Shown here: in pieces, positions 8,420 through 15,622 of the stretch
Numbering within the stretch: position 1 is the stretch's first letter
How the letters are laid out: each line of letters starts with the position of its first letter
Assembly (NCBI GenBank): GCA_035373905.1
Contig: DAOSOK010000020.1
Coordinates: 1 to 64,000 of the forward strand
Origin: Candidatus Ozemobacteraceae bacterium
GTDB lineage: Bacteria; Muiribacteriota; Ozemobacteria; Ozemobacterales; Ozemobacteraceae
Direction: 5' to 3'
Length of the DNA: 64,000 bases
Translations under genes and position numbers: made by a program
The notes under the pieces: generated by a model
What the model saw: the letters and a program-made list of their open reading frames with translations, nothing else
Told to the model about the DNA's origin: nothing
Database searches by the model: none

Positions 8420-9552
8420 GAACGATTCAGATTCTCAACTCGCCCAACTGGAGCGGTGCGTCGAACTACTGCATCACCCTGTGCCGCAAGCTGATGGGCC
8501 ACGGCCACGAGGTCCTCCTGCTCACCGAGCCCGGCAAGCCTCTCGAACGGGCACGGAAAGCCGGTATTCCCTGCGACGACACCATTCGGCTGAATCATCG
8601 GAACCCTGGCCTGTATCTTCATGCCATCAAGCGCATGGCGCGACTGTTCGCGGATTTCAGGCCAGATATTATATCAAGCCATATCAATGAAGGGGCCTGG
8701 ATGGCCGGCATGGTAGCGCGCCGCGCGGTACCGGAAGCCACCGTCGTGCGAGTACGGACCGACATCGACCCGCCCAAGGGGCATTTCATCAACCGGTATG
8801 TCCATCATGCCTGGACCGACCATCTCATCGTCGGCTCCCAGCTTCACAAGCGGCTGTGTCGCCAGATCCTCGGGTTTCCCGACGAGGGCATCGACGTCGT
8901 CTACGGCGCGGTCGACACCGACGAGTACAGCCCCAATCCGAGCGCGGCGCACCGTCTGCGCGACGAACTCGGCATCGCGAACGGCAGTTTCGTGATCGGC
9001 CTCGTTGCCCGCCTCGATCCGGTCAAGGGCCACGAGTATGCGCTCGACGCGCTCCGCCTGCTTCTCGGGCTTCCGACGCCGGTCGTGCTCGCCTGCATCG
9101 GGTATGAGAGCAACCGCACGGTCGCCTGGCTCAAGGGCGAGGCCGAACGCCTCGGGGTTGCCGACCGACTCCGGGTCACGATGACGCGCCGCGATGACCT
9201 GCCCGTTCTGATCAACGGCTGCGACGCGGGCCTCGTCACCTCGATCGGTTCGGAAGCCAACTGCCGGGCGGCGCTCGAGTTCATGGCCTCGGGCAAGCCC
9301 GTCGTCGCCACGACGGTCGGGGTCATCCCCGAGATCATCCAGGACGGCGAACAGGGGTTTCTCGTCCAGCCCCGCGACGCCGTGGGCCTTGCGCATGCCC
9401 TCCAGAAGCTCGTCATCAACCCGGCGCTGCGCCGCCGCGCCGGCCTCGCGGCCCGTTCCCACGCCCTCGCGAACTTCAACCTCGACCTGTTCGCCAGCCG
9501 CACCGAATCGGTGTACCGCAAGGCCATCGCCCGAAAACAGCCTCGGATGTGA
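8416..9552 (+). CDS. family 4 glycosyltransferase (GT-B fold)
   Basis: This 378-residue protein has an N-terminal acceptor domain (NSPNWSGASNYC near residues 7-18, typical of the glycine loop) and a C-terminal nucleotide-sugar domain with VARLDPVKGHEYA near 197-209. The E-x7-E region is around EFMASGKPVVATTVG near 289-303. This is the standard GT4/GT1 layout, and the protein probably extends a cell-surface glycan such as lipopolysaccharide core. The start overlaps the end of the preceding GT2 gene by four bases. A GC-rich palindrome follows at 9558-9580 and could end the transcript. Confidence 0.9.
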   Translation: MRTIQILNSPNWSGASNYCITLCRKLMGHGHEVLLLTEPGKPLERARKAGIPCDDTIRLNHRNPGLYLHAIKRMARLFADFRPDIISSHINEGAWMAGMVARRAVPEATVVRVRTDIDPPKGHFINRYVHHAWTDHLIVGSQLHKRLCRQILGFPDEGIDVVYGAVDTDEYSPNPSAAHRLRDELGIANGSFVIGLVARLDPVKGHEYALDALRLLLGLPTPVVLACIGYESNRTVAWLKGEAERLGVADRLRVTMTRRDDLPVLINGCDAGLVTSIGSEANCRAALEFMASGKPVVATTVGVIPEIIQDGEQGFLVQPRDAVGLAHALQKLVINPALRRRAGLAARSHALANFNLDLFASRTESVYRKAIARKQPRM

Positions 9553-9557
9553 GCCTC

Positions 9558-9580
9558 GGGGCGGGTTTGAAACCCGCCCC
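9558..9580. repeat. dispersed palindrome family A (GGGGCGGGTTT/AAACCCGCCCC)
   Basis: GGGGCGGGTTT and its exact complement AAACCCGCCCC surround a one- to three-base loop. Full copies recur at 43523-43551 and 60817-60843, with half or decayed copies at 14335-14360, 38701-38722 and 39121-39145. All but one are strictly intergenic. It lies 6 bases after a stop codon and may double as a transcription terminator. Confidence 0.75.
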
Positions 9581-9630
9581 CACACCCGATTGGGCTATGG
9601 TGCGTCCCCGGGTGAATGCATGGCGGGGGT

Positions 9631-9659
9631 TTGACAATTCGGGCGGGCTCGCCTAGAAT
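9631..9659 (+). promoter_or_regulatory. sigma-70-type promoter TTGACA-17-TAGAAT
   Basis: A perfect -35 TTGACA (9631-9636) and -10 TAGAAT (9654-9659) are separated by exactly 17 bases, predicting a transcript start near 9666. This lies downstream of the longest-frame ATG at 9616 and therefore decides in favour of the internal GTG start at 9685 for the next gene. Confidence 0.7.
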
Positions 9660-9684
9660 CCATCAGCCGGAGGGCTGTGCACAG

Positions 9685-11160
9685 GTGGAACTGTTCCGCA
9701 ACATCGGCATCAAAGGCCGTATCATCATCACGACGCTTCTGATCATGGCGCTGCCGATCGGGGTTTTCTGCTACATCCGCTGGATGGAGCTCGACGTCAA
9801 CCTCTCAGTGTACATCTTCATCGGAAACGCGTTCCTCCTGCTCGGCCTCGCCACTTCCTGGATCATCGCGGTTTCGATCACCCGGCCCCTGGCCCGTATC
9901 AGGCACAGGCTCGACACGTTCATCGAAAAACGCGTCGCGAATCCGGTGAACGACACCGGCGACGACGAGATCGCCGACGTCGCCTCGAGCGTCTCGCGCG
10001 TGTTCGGCATCTGGAACGGCGAAATCAGCCTCATCACGAAAAAGCAGCGCTTGAAGAGCGAAGATGCCGCCAAGATCGAGGCGTCCCGCTCCGAAACCGA
10101 CCGCCAGCTCCAGCTCACACGCTCGTGCCTGAAGGTCGCCCAGCTGCTCAACACCACGTTCGACTTCCAGAGCAACCTCAAGACGATCCTCGACGAGGCG
10201 GTCCGCACGATGAACGTCCAGTGGGCTTCGATCCTGCTGCTCAACCGCGAGAACCTCGAATTGACCGTCGCCTGCATGCGGGGCATGGAGCAATCTCTTC
10301 TCGACGACCTCGCCGAAGACCAGTATCCCGCCATCAAGCTCAAACCAAACGAAGGCCTCGCCGGCCAGGTTCTCAAAGGTGGCGTCCCGCTTCTCGCGAA
10401 CAAGGGCCATAAGGATCCGCGGTTCAAGTCGTTCACCGAGTTCAAGGCCCGCGAGGAGAAGGTCGCCAGCATCCTCTGCGCCCCCATCAAATCCTCGGAC
10501 GGAACGATCCTCGGGGTGATCAACTTCATCAACCGCATCTCGCCGCCGTTGTTCCGGAACGAGGACATTCCCTATGCCGAAGACGTCGCGATGCTCGCAG
10601 CTCTCGTGATCGAGCGTAATCGGCTGTACCGCAACATGTTCTGCGATGAGGCCACGGGCATGATCAGCCACCGCATCTGGAAAGGCTACTTCGAGGAAGA
10701 GGCCTCCCGCTCGGTCCGCTACGCCCAGCCGCTTTGCACCGTCGTCATGGATCTCGAGAACTACCGGGCGATCCTCGAACATACCGCTCCCGAGTTCGCC
10801 CTCCAGGTCGGGAACGACGTCGCAAAGGCTGTCCAGAACGCCCTGCGCGACACCGACCTCGCCTCCCGCGTCCAGGATCGCATCTACATCCTCCTGCCGA
10901 ACACCGACGCGGCCGGCGGCGTATTCCTGATCGGCCGCCTGAAGGACTCGCTCGAACGGATGGCGTTCGAATACGGCGGAAGATCGTATACGCTCGGAGC
11001 ATCGGCCGGCATCGCCGCGTTCCCTGAAACGACCCCCGACGCCCGCCAGCTGATCGCCCTTTCGATGGTCGCCCTCGACACCGCGAAAGCCGGCGGGCGC
11101 AACCGAGCGGTCATCCACCCTCCCGCGGGCTCGAAGGCCGTCGCACCCGCCAGCGCATGA
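9685..11160 (+). CDS. membrane sensor: HAMP, GAF and degenerate GGDEF domain
   Basis: About 491 residues from the GTG start: two transmembrane helices near residues 10-30 and 39-60, a HAMP-like linker (about 60-110), a coiled coil, a GAF domain (about 150-310, with the typical SILCAPI and GVINFINR blocks) and a GGDEF-type domain (about 325-480). The GGDEF signature itself reads VQDRIY where active diguanylate cyclases have GGDEF, so no cyclic-di-GMP synthesis is expected. A binding or dimerisation role is more likely. GGAGG lies 11 bases ahead of the GTG. The upstream promoter shows this gene is transcribed independently of the glycosyltransferases. Confidence 0.82.
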   Translation: MELFRNIGIKGRIIITTLLIMALPIGVFCYIRWMELDVNLSVYIFIGNAFLLLGLATSWIIAVSITRPLARIRHRLDTFIEKRVANPVNDTGDDEIADVASSVSRVFGIWNGEISLITKKQRLKSEDAAKIEASRSETDRQLQLTRSCLKVAQLLNTTFDFQSNLKTILDEAVRTMNVQWASILLLNRENLELTVACMRGMEQSLLDDLAEDQYPAIKLKPNEGLAGQVLKGGVPLLANKGHKDPRFKSFTEFKAREEKVASILCAPIKSSDGTILGVINFINRISPPLFRNEDIPYAEDVAMLAALVIERNRLYRNMFCDEATGMISHRIWKGYFEEEASRSVRYAQPLCTVVMDLENYRAILEHTAPEFALQVGNDVAKAVQNALRDTDLASRVQDRIYILLPNTDAAGGVFLIGRLKDSLERMAFEYGGRSYTLGASAGIAAFPETTPDARQLIALSMVALDTAKAGGRNRAVIHPPAGSKAVAPASA

Positions 11161-11173
11161 CGCCGCCGCCGGT

Positions 11174-11202
11174 TTGACGGCTACCTATATATTTATTATT
11201 AT
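11174..11202 (+). promoter_or_regulatory. sigma-70-type promoter of metG (TTGACG-17-TATTAT)
   Basis: TTGACG at 11174-11179 and TATTAT at 11197-11202 are 17 bases apart in an otherwise very AT-rich 45-base island. The start of transcription would fall near 11209, about 17 bases before the metG ATG. Confidence 0.65.
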
Positions 11203-11225
11203 ACAACACTCATCGAGGTGAACCG

Positions 11226-13202
11226 ATGCATCCTGAACGCCCCTTTTATATCACGACCCCTATTTATTACGCCAACGCCGAACTGCACATCGGGCACGCG
11301 TTCACCACGCTCGCGGCCGACACGGCGAGCCGGTATCACCGGCTCATGGGCCGCGAGACGCACTTCCTGACGGGTTCCGACGAACACGGCCAGAAGGTCG
11401 AGCAGGCGGCGAAGGCGAAAGGAATCACGCCTCTCCAGCACACCGACGGTCTCGTCGAGAAGTTCAAGGCCCTCTGGAAGCGCCTCGACATCACGAACGA
11501 CGACTTCATCCGGACCACCGAGGACCGGCACAAAAAGGGCGTCCAGAACGCGCTTTCCCTGCTGAAGGAGCGCGGCGAGATCTACGAGGACCAGTATCAG
11601 GGCTGGTATTGCACCCCCTGCGAGCGATTCTGGACCGAGAAGGAAGTCCCCGAAAAGCTGTGCCCCGACTGCAAGCGGCCGGTCGACCAGATCACCGAGA
11701 AGAACTACTTTTTCCGCATGTCGAAGTACCAGAAGGCGCTCATCGACTACATCCAGGCGAACCCCGGCTACATCAGGCCCGAGAACCGGCGCAACGAGGT
11801 GCTCGGCTTCCTCGCCCAGCCGCTCGGCGATTTGTGCATCTCGCGGCCGAAGAAGCGCCTGGCGTGGGGCATCGAGTTGCCGTTCGACCCCGACTACGTC
11901 ACCTATGTCTGGTTCGACGCTCTGCTCAACTACATCACCGCGATCGGCTACCCCGAACACCCGGATACTTTCAAGAAGTTCTGGCCCGCCAGCGTGCATC
12001 TCGTCGGCAAGGACATCCTCACGACCCACGCGGTGTACTGGTCGACCATGCTGATGGCCCTCGATCTGCCCCTGCCGCAGATGATCTTCGCGCACGGCTG
12101 GTGGATCTCGTCGGGCGGCAAGATGTCGAAATCGGTCGGCAACGTCCTCAGCCCCCTCGATCTCGTCGACAAGTACGGCCTCGACCCGTTCCGCTACTAC
12201 CTGTTCCGTGAAATGACATTCGGTGCCGACGCGCAGTTCACCGAAGACTCGTTCATCACCCGCTACAACGCCGACCTCGCGAACGATTACGGCAACCTCT
12301 GCAACCGCATGCTCCCCATGATGCGCAAGAACCGCGACGGCGTCTTTCACAAGGCCGAGCCGAAACTGCCCCAGACGCATGAGGTGGTCGCACTCGCGAA
12401 GGCCGTCATTCCCGAGTATCACACCGCGATGGACAACCTGCTGTTCCACCAGGCCCTCGAACGCACGTGGGACCTGATTCGTCGTCTCAACAAATACGTC
12501 GACGAGACCGCGCCCTGGGCCTTGGCGAAAGCCGGCAACACGGCGGCCCTCGACGAAGTGTTTTACACGGTCGGCGAAGGCGTCCGGCTCGTGACGCATC
12601 TCGTCCAGCCCTTCATGCCGCACCTCGCCCCGAACTTCCTCGATCAGCTCGGGCTGGGAAACCAGTTCACCCCGCTCCACCTCGTCGAGTGGGGCCAGCT
12701 GCCGGACGGCACGCGGTGCAACGAGCCCGCCCCCCAGTTCCCGCGCATCGAGACGGCCCGCATCGAGGCCCTCAAAAAAGGGGAAAAAGCGCCCAAACCG
12801 GAAAAGCCCGCAAAGGCCGAAAAAGCCGTTGAAGCCGCGATGGCCGCTTCCGCCCCAGCCGCCCCCGCGTCCGACGGACTCGTTGAGTATGACGAATTCA
12901 TGAAGACCGAGCTGGCCGTGGCGAAGGTCGTGACGGCCGAAAAGGTCGAAAACGCCGACAAGCTGCTGAAACTGACGGTCGATCTCGGCACCGAGACCCG
13001 CCAGCTCGTCGCGGGCATCGCCCTCTTCTACAAGCCCGAGGAGCTGATCGGAAAGCAGGTCGTGATGGTGAAGAACCTGAAGCCGGCCAAGATCCGCGGC
13101 ATCGTCTCGCACGGCATGATCCTCGCCGCGCAGACCGCCGATGGCGGACTGGCGCTCGTTCAGCCTGAAAAACCCGCCCAGGTCGGCTGCCGCGTCAAGT
13201 AG
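11226..13202 (+). CDS. metG: methionine--tRNA ligase with C-terminal tRNA-binding domain
   Basis: This 658-residue class I aminoacyl-tRNA synthetase charges tRNA-Met. HIGH-type motif HIGH is at about residues 21-24 and KMSKS at about 299-303 (GGKMSKSVGN). A zinc knuckle (CTPC...CPDC, about 127-150) places it in the one-knuckle MetG class. After the anticodon-binding helices, an Ala/Lys/Pro-rich linker (about 520-550) leads to a Trbp111/EMAP-type OB-fold (about 555-658), which strengthens tRNA binding and dimerisation. GAGGTG lies five bases before the ATG. The gene has its own promoter. Housekeeping, single copy in the window. Confidence 0.97.
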   Translation: MHPERPFYITTPIYYANAELHIGHAFTTLAADTASRYHRLMGRETHFLTGSDEHGQKVEQAAKAKGITPLQHTDGLVEKFKALWKRLDITNDDFIRTTEDRHKKGVQNALSLLKERGEIYEDQYQGWYCTPCERFWTEKEVPEKLCPDCKRPVDQITEKNYFFRMSKYQKALIDYIQANPGYIRPENRRNEVLGFLAQPLGDLCISRPKKRLAWGIELPFDPDYVTYVWFDALLNYITAIGYPEHPDTFKKFWPASVHLVGKDILTTHAVYWSTMLMALDLPLPQMIFAHGWWISSGGKMSKSVGNVLSPLDLVDKYGLDPFRYYLFREMTFGADAQFTEDSFITRYNADLANDYGNLCNRMLPMMRKNRDGVFHKAEPKLPQTHEVVALAKAVIPEYHTAMDNLLFHQALERTWDLIRRLNKYVDETAPWALAKAGNTAALDEVFYTVGEGVRLVTHLVQPFMPHLAPNFLDQLGLGNQFTPLHLVEWGQLPDGTRCNEPAPQFPRIETARIEALKKGEKAPKPEKPAKAEKAVEAAMAASAPAAPASDGLVEYDEFMKTELAVAKVVTAEKVENADKLLKLTVDLGTETRQLVAGIALFYKPEELIGKQVVMVKNLKPAKIRGIVSHGMILAAQTADGGLALVQPEKPAQVGCRVK

Positions 13203-13238
13203 GCGCACAACACCTTGGGTTGCAGGACCCTGAGTGAT

Positions 13239-13268
13239 CCGCAGATTACGCAGATGAGCGCAGATAAC
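13239..13268. repeat. short tandem GCAGAT-type dispersed repeat
   Basis: CCGCAGATTACGCAGATGAGCGCAGATAAC contains three GCAGAT units at 10-12 base spacing. The form resembles a short intergenic repeat I have seen in other environmental genomes. It sits between metG and the promoter of tatD. Confidence 0.4.
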
Positions 13269-13281
13269 ATAGAATACATTA

Positions 13282-13290
13282 TGATATAAT
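13282..13290 (+). promoter_or_regulatory. extended -10 promoter (TGATATAAT) for tatD
   Basis: TGA-TATAAT matches the extended -10 consensus; no good -35 is present. The transcript would start near 13297 and carry a leader of roughly 190 bases that contains two family B repeats before the tatD start. Confidence 0.5.
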
Positions 13291-13346
13291 ATTTTTGAGA
13301 TATTCTCACCCCGGCTTGCGTCAAGCCCTGCAGGAGGAATACTTCC

Positions 13347-13369
13347 GGTTCGCCCCGAGCTTGCCAAAG
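13347..13369. repeat. dispersed repeat family B (decayed copy)
   Basis: GGTTCGCCCCGAGCTTGCCAAAG is a variant of the TTCGCCCTGAGCTTGTCGAAGG-type element that recurs at 13418, 27264, 55484, 55521, 55629 and 55688. Confidence 0.5.
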
Positions 13370-13417
13370 CGCGTCATGAGCCCGCCGAAGGGGGCAAGAA
13401 CTTCTTGGAATTTTCGA

Positions 13418-13443
13418 GCTTCGACGAGCTCGGCACGAACGGG
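13418..13443. repeat. dispersed repeat family B
   Basis: GCTTCGACGAGCTCGGCACGAACGGG is a copy of the TTCGACAGGCTCAGGRCGAACGG-type imperfect palindrome. It lies 49 bases after the first copy, in the leader of tatD. Confidence 0.6.
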
Positions 13444-13483
13444 AACACGAAATAGCCTTTTGTCATACAGGAATCCAAGAGGT

Positions 13484-14269
13484 ATGAACGGATTGATCGA
13501 CACACACGCACATCTGCAGGACGAAGCGTTCTCCGGTGATTTCGAGGCGGTCGTCGAAAAGATCGCGGCGTCGAAACCGGCGGCCGTCATCAATGCGGGA
13601 ACGGATCTCGCGACCAGCCGCCGGGCGGTCGAGATCTCGCGCATGCGACCTTGGTTCTGGGCGCTGGCGGGGGTGCATCCGCACGACGCGAAAACGTGGG
13701 ATGCCTCTTCGAGCGGTGAACTCAGGCGCCTTGCCGGCGATCCGCGTACGGTTGGCATTGGCGAGATCGGCCTCGATTACCACTACGACTTTTCGCCCCG
13801 CGACACCCAGCGCGAGGTGTTTCTCGCCCAGTGGCGACTCGGCGCTGAACTCGGGATACCTGTCGTCATCCACATCCGTGAGGCCTTCGACGACTTCTTC
13901 CATTTCATCGAGGGAGAGCCCCGGCCGTCCCGGGTGCTGCTGCACTGCTTCTCGGGCGATCTGGACACCGCGCGGAAAGCGCTCGATGAAGGGTTTTCCT
14001 TCTCGATCGGCGGGCCGCTCACCTACCCGAAAAGCGAGGAAACGCGGACGATCTTCCGGTTCCTGCCGGACGAACGGATTCATCTCGAGACCGACTGCCC
14101 CTATCTCGCGCCGATTCCCTTCCGGGGGAAGCGGAACGATCCGTCGCTGATCGAACATACGTTCAGGAAACTGTGCGAGGTGCGGCGCGCCGAACCGGAA
14201 GAGATGGCCCGCATCCTTCGCGACAATGCCCTGAGGTTTTTCGCCCCGAAGCTGACATTGCAGGGGTGA
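13484..14269 (+). CDS. tatD: TatD-family metal-dependent DNase
   Basis: This protein of about 261 residues has a TIM-barrel amidohydrolase fold. Metal ligands are visible as DTHAHL (residues 5-10), GEIGLDYHYDF (about 91-101), HIREAF (about 128-133), HCFSGD (about 155-160) and ETDCPYLAP (about 204-212). TatD proteins are 3'-5' DNases/hydrolases involved in DNA repair and quality control in the cytoplasm. I start at 13484 because homology begins here; the longer frame from 13295 is low-complexity repeat DNA. Length is typical (about 260). Confidence 0.93.
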   Translation: MNGLIDTHAHLQDEAFSGDFEAVVEKIAASKPAAVINAGTDLATSRRAVEISRMRPWFWALAGVHPHDAKTWDASSSGELRRLAGDPRTVGIGEIGLDYHYDFSPRDTQREVFLAQWRLGAELGIPVVIHIREAFDDFFHFIEGEPRPSRVLLHCFSGDLDTARKALDEGFSFSIGGPLTYPKSEETRTIFRFLPDERIHLETDCPYLAPIPFRGKRNDPSLIEHTFRKLCEVRRAEPEEMARILRDNALRFFAPKLTLQG

Positions 14270-14334
14270 AACACGTTTCCGGGGCGAGATTTCGGGCGTT
14301 TTGCGAAGCGCCCTTACGTCGCGGATGTGCGAAG

Positions 14335-14412
14335 AGAGGGGGCAAACCCGCCCTCACAGACAATTTAGCGGGAAAGGGTACAATTCTCTGTTTCTTTGTG
14401 GCTCCGTGGTGA
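14335..14412. repeat. decayed family A palindrome plus CTCTGTGG-type repeat
   Basis: GAGAGGGGGCAAACCCGCCCTCACAG (14335-14360) is an imperfect copy of the family A palindrome. TCTCTGTTTCTTTGTGGCTCCGTGGTGA (14385-14412) is a periodic C/T-GTGG element; its complement appears in shortened form at 60782-60804. Together they fill the tatD-aroB gap. Confidence 0.45.
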
Positions 14413-14478
14413 GGTTTGTCTCCCCGGGTTGGTCGAACCATTGCGCAAAATCGGGAGAATGGAGTATCTAAGGGGGGT

Positions 14479-15570
14479 ATGGAAAGACAGAAACTTTCGT
14501 TCACGAGACAGATGTCTCACGATATTCTTCTCGGTCATGACATCCTTGGTGAGATCGTCGGCCGCATGTCGCGGCTGGGGGTACACAAAAAGTGCGTCGT
14601 CGTCACCAACGAGACCGTCGCCCGCTGGTATCTCCAGCCGTTGATCGCCGAACTCCGCACCAGAGGCTTTGAAGCCCATGCGGCGGTCCTTCCCGACGGA
14701 GAGACGCACAAGACGCTCGAAACGGCCCAGTCTCTGTTTCCGACGTTTCTCGAGGCGGGGCTCGACCGCAAGAGCCCGGTCATCGCGCTCGGCGGGGGCG
14801 TCATCTGCGATCTCGCAGGCTTCGCCGCGTCCGTCTACATGCGGGGGGTTCCGCTCGTCCTGATGCCGACCTCTCTGCTGGCGATGATCGACGCATCGCT
14901 CGGCGGCAAAAACGGCGTCAATCTTCCCGAAGGCAAGAACCTCATCGGCACCTTCCATCAGCCCACACTGCTCGGCATCGACGTTACGTCCCTCCGCACC
15001 CTCCCGCTCAACCAGCTCTCCTACGGCATCGTCGAGGCCGTGAAACACGGCGCGATCGCCGATGCGCCGTATTTCAAGTTCATCCAGAAGAATTGCGCCT
15101 CGATCAAGGCCCGCGACCTGCCGCTCATGCAGCGGCTCGTCCGCCGCTCGCTGCACATCAAAAAAACCTTCGTTGAAGCCGACGAACTCGACACGACGGG
15201 AAGCAGGGCAGCCCTCAATTTCGGGCATACGTTCGGTCACGCCTACGAAGTGCTCGGCGGCTATCTCCGTCATCACCACGGGGAAGCCGTCGGCCTCGGC
15301 ATGCTGACCGCGCTGGCCGTCTCCCGCGCCCGCGGCCTTCTCAAGGAGGACTACACCGAAAGCCTCACCGGTCTGCTGAAGGAGTTCAATCTCCCTGTCG
15401 AGCTTCCCCGCGAGTACACGCCGGATGCCATCGTCAACGCTATTCTTCACGACAAGAAGCGCCAGCGGGATGCGATCAAGCTGATCCTGCCGGTTTCCCT
15501 CGGGACCGTGGAAAAAATCCTGGTTCCGATCTCGGAGCTCAAGCCCCTTCTCGAATCCGTCATGCGCTGA
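14479..15570 (+). CDS. aroB: 3-dehydroquinate synthase
   Basis: This enzyme of 363 residues converts DAHP to 3-dehydroquinate, the second step of the shikimate pathway. The NAD-binding segment GGGVICDLAGFAAS (about 105-118) and substrate/metal residues in GGKNGVNLPEGKN (about 142-154), EAVKHG (about 185-190), NFGHTFGHA (about 246-254) and HHHGEAVGLGM (about 266-276) are intact, including the three zinc ligands. The ATG at 14479 gives the family-typical length. The longer frame begins in repeat DNA. It stands 52 bases before nrdJ with no obvious terminator, so read-through is possible. Confidence 0.95.
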   Translation: MERQKLSFTRQMSHDILLGHDILGEIVGRMSRLGVHKKCVVVTNETVARWYLQPLIAELRTRGFEAHAAVLPDGETHKTLETAQSLFPTFLEAGLDRKSPVIALGGGVICDLAGFAASVYMRGVPLVLMPTSLLAMIDASLGGKNGVNLPEGKNLIGTFHQPTLLGIDVTSLRTLPLNQLSYGIVEAVKHGAIADAPYFKFIQKNCASIKARDLPLMQRLVRRSLHIKKTFVEADELDTTGSRAALNFGHTFGHAYEVLGGYLRHHHGEAVGLGMLTALAVSRARGLLKEDYTESLTGLLKEFNLPVELPREYTPDAIVNAILHDKKRQRDAIKLILPVSLGTVEKILVPISELKPLLESVMR

Positions 15571-15622
15571 TTCCTACGCGCGTGTTTTTCCCGACCGCCC
15601 AGACGTCATACAGGAGACCGAC

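Noticed and set aside
11199..13367. 722-residue minus-strand frame across metG
   Set aside because: Shadow of the high-GC metG gene; composition is typical of antisense frames (Asp/Gly/Arg/Leu-rich, no domain).
15571..15622. Cobalamin riboswitch ahead of the B12-dependent nrdJ
   Set aside because: The 52-base gap is too short and lacks the B12-box sequence.
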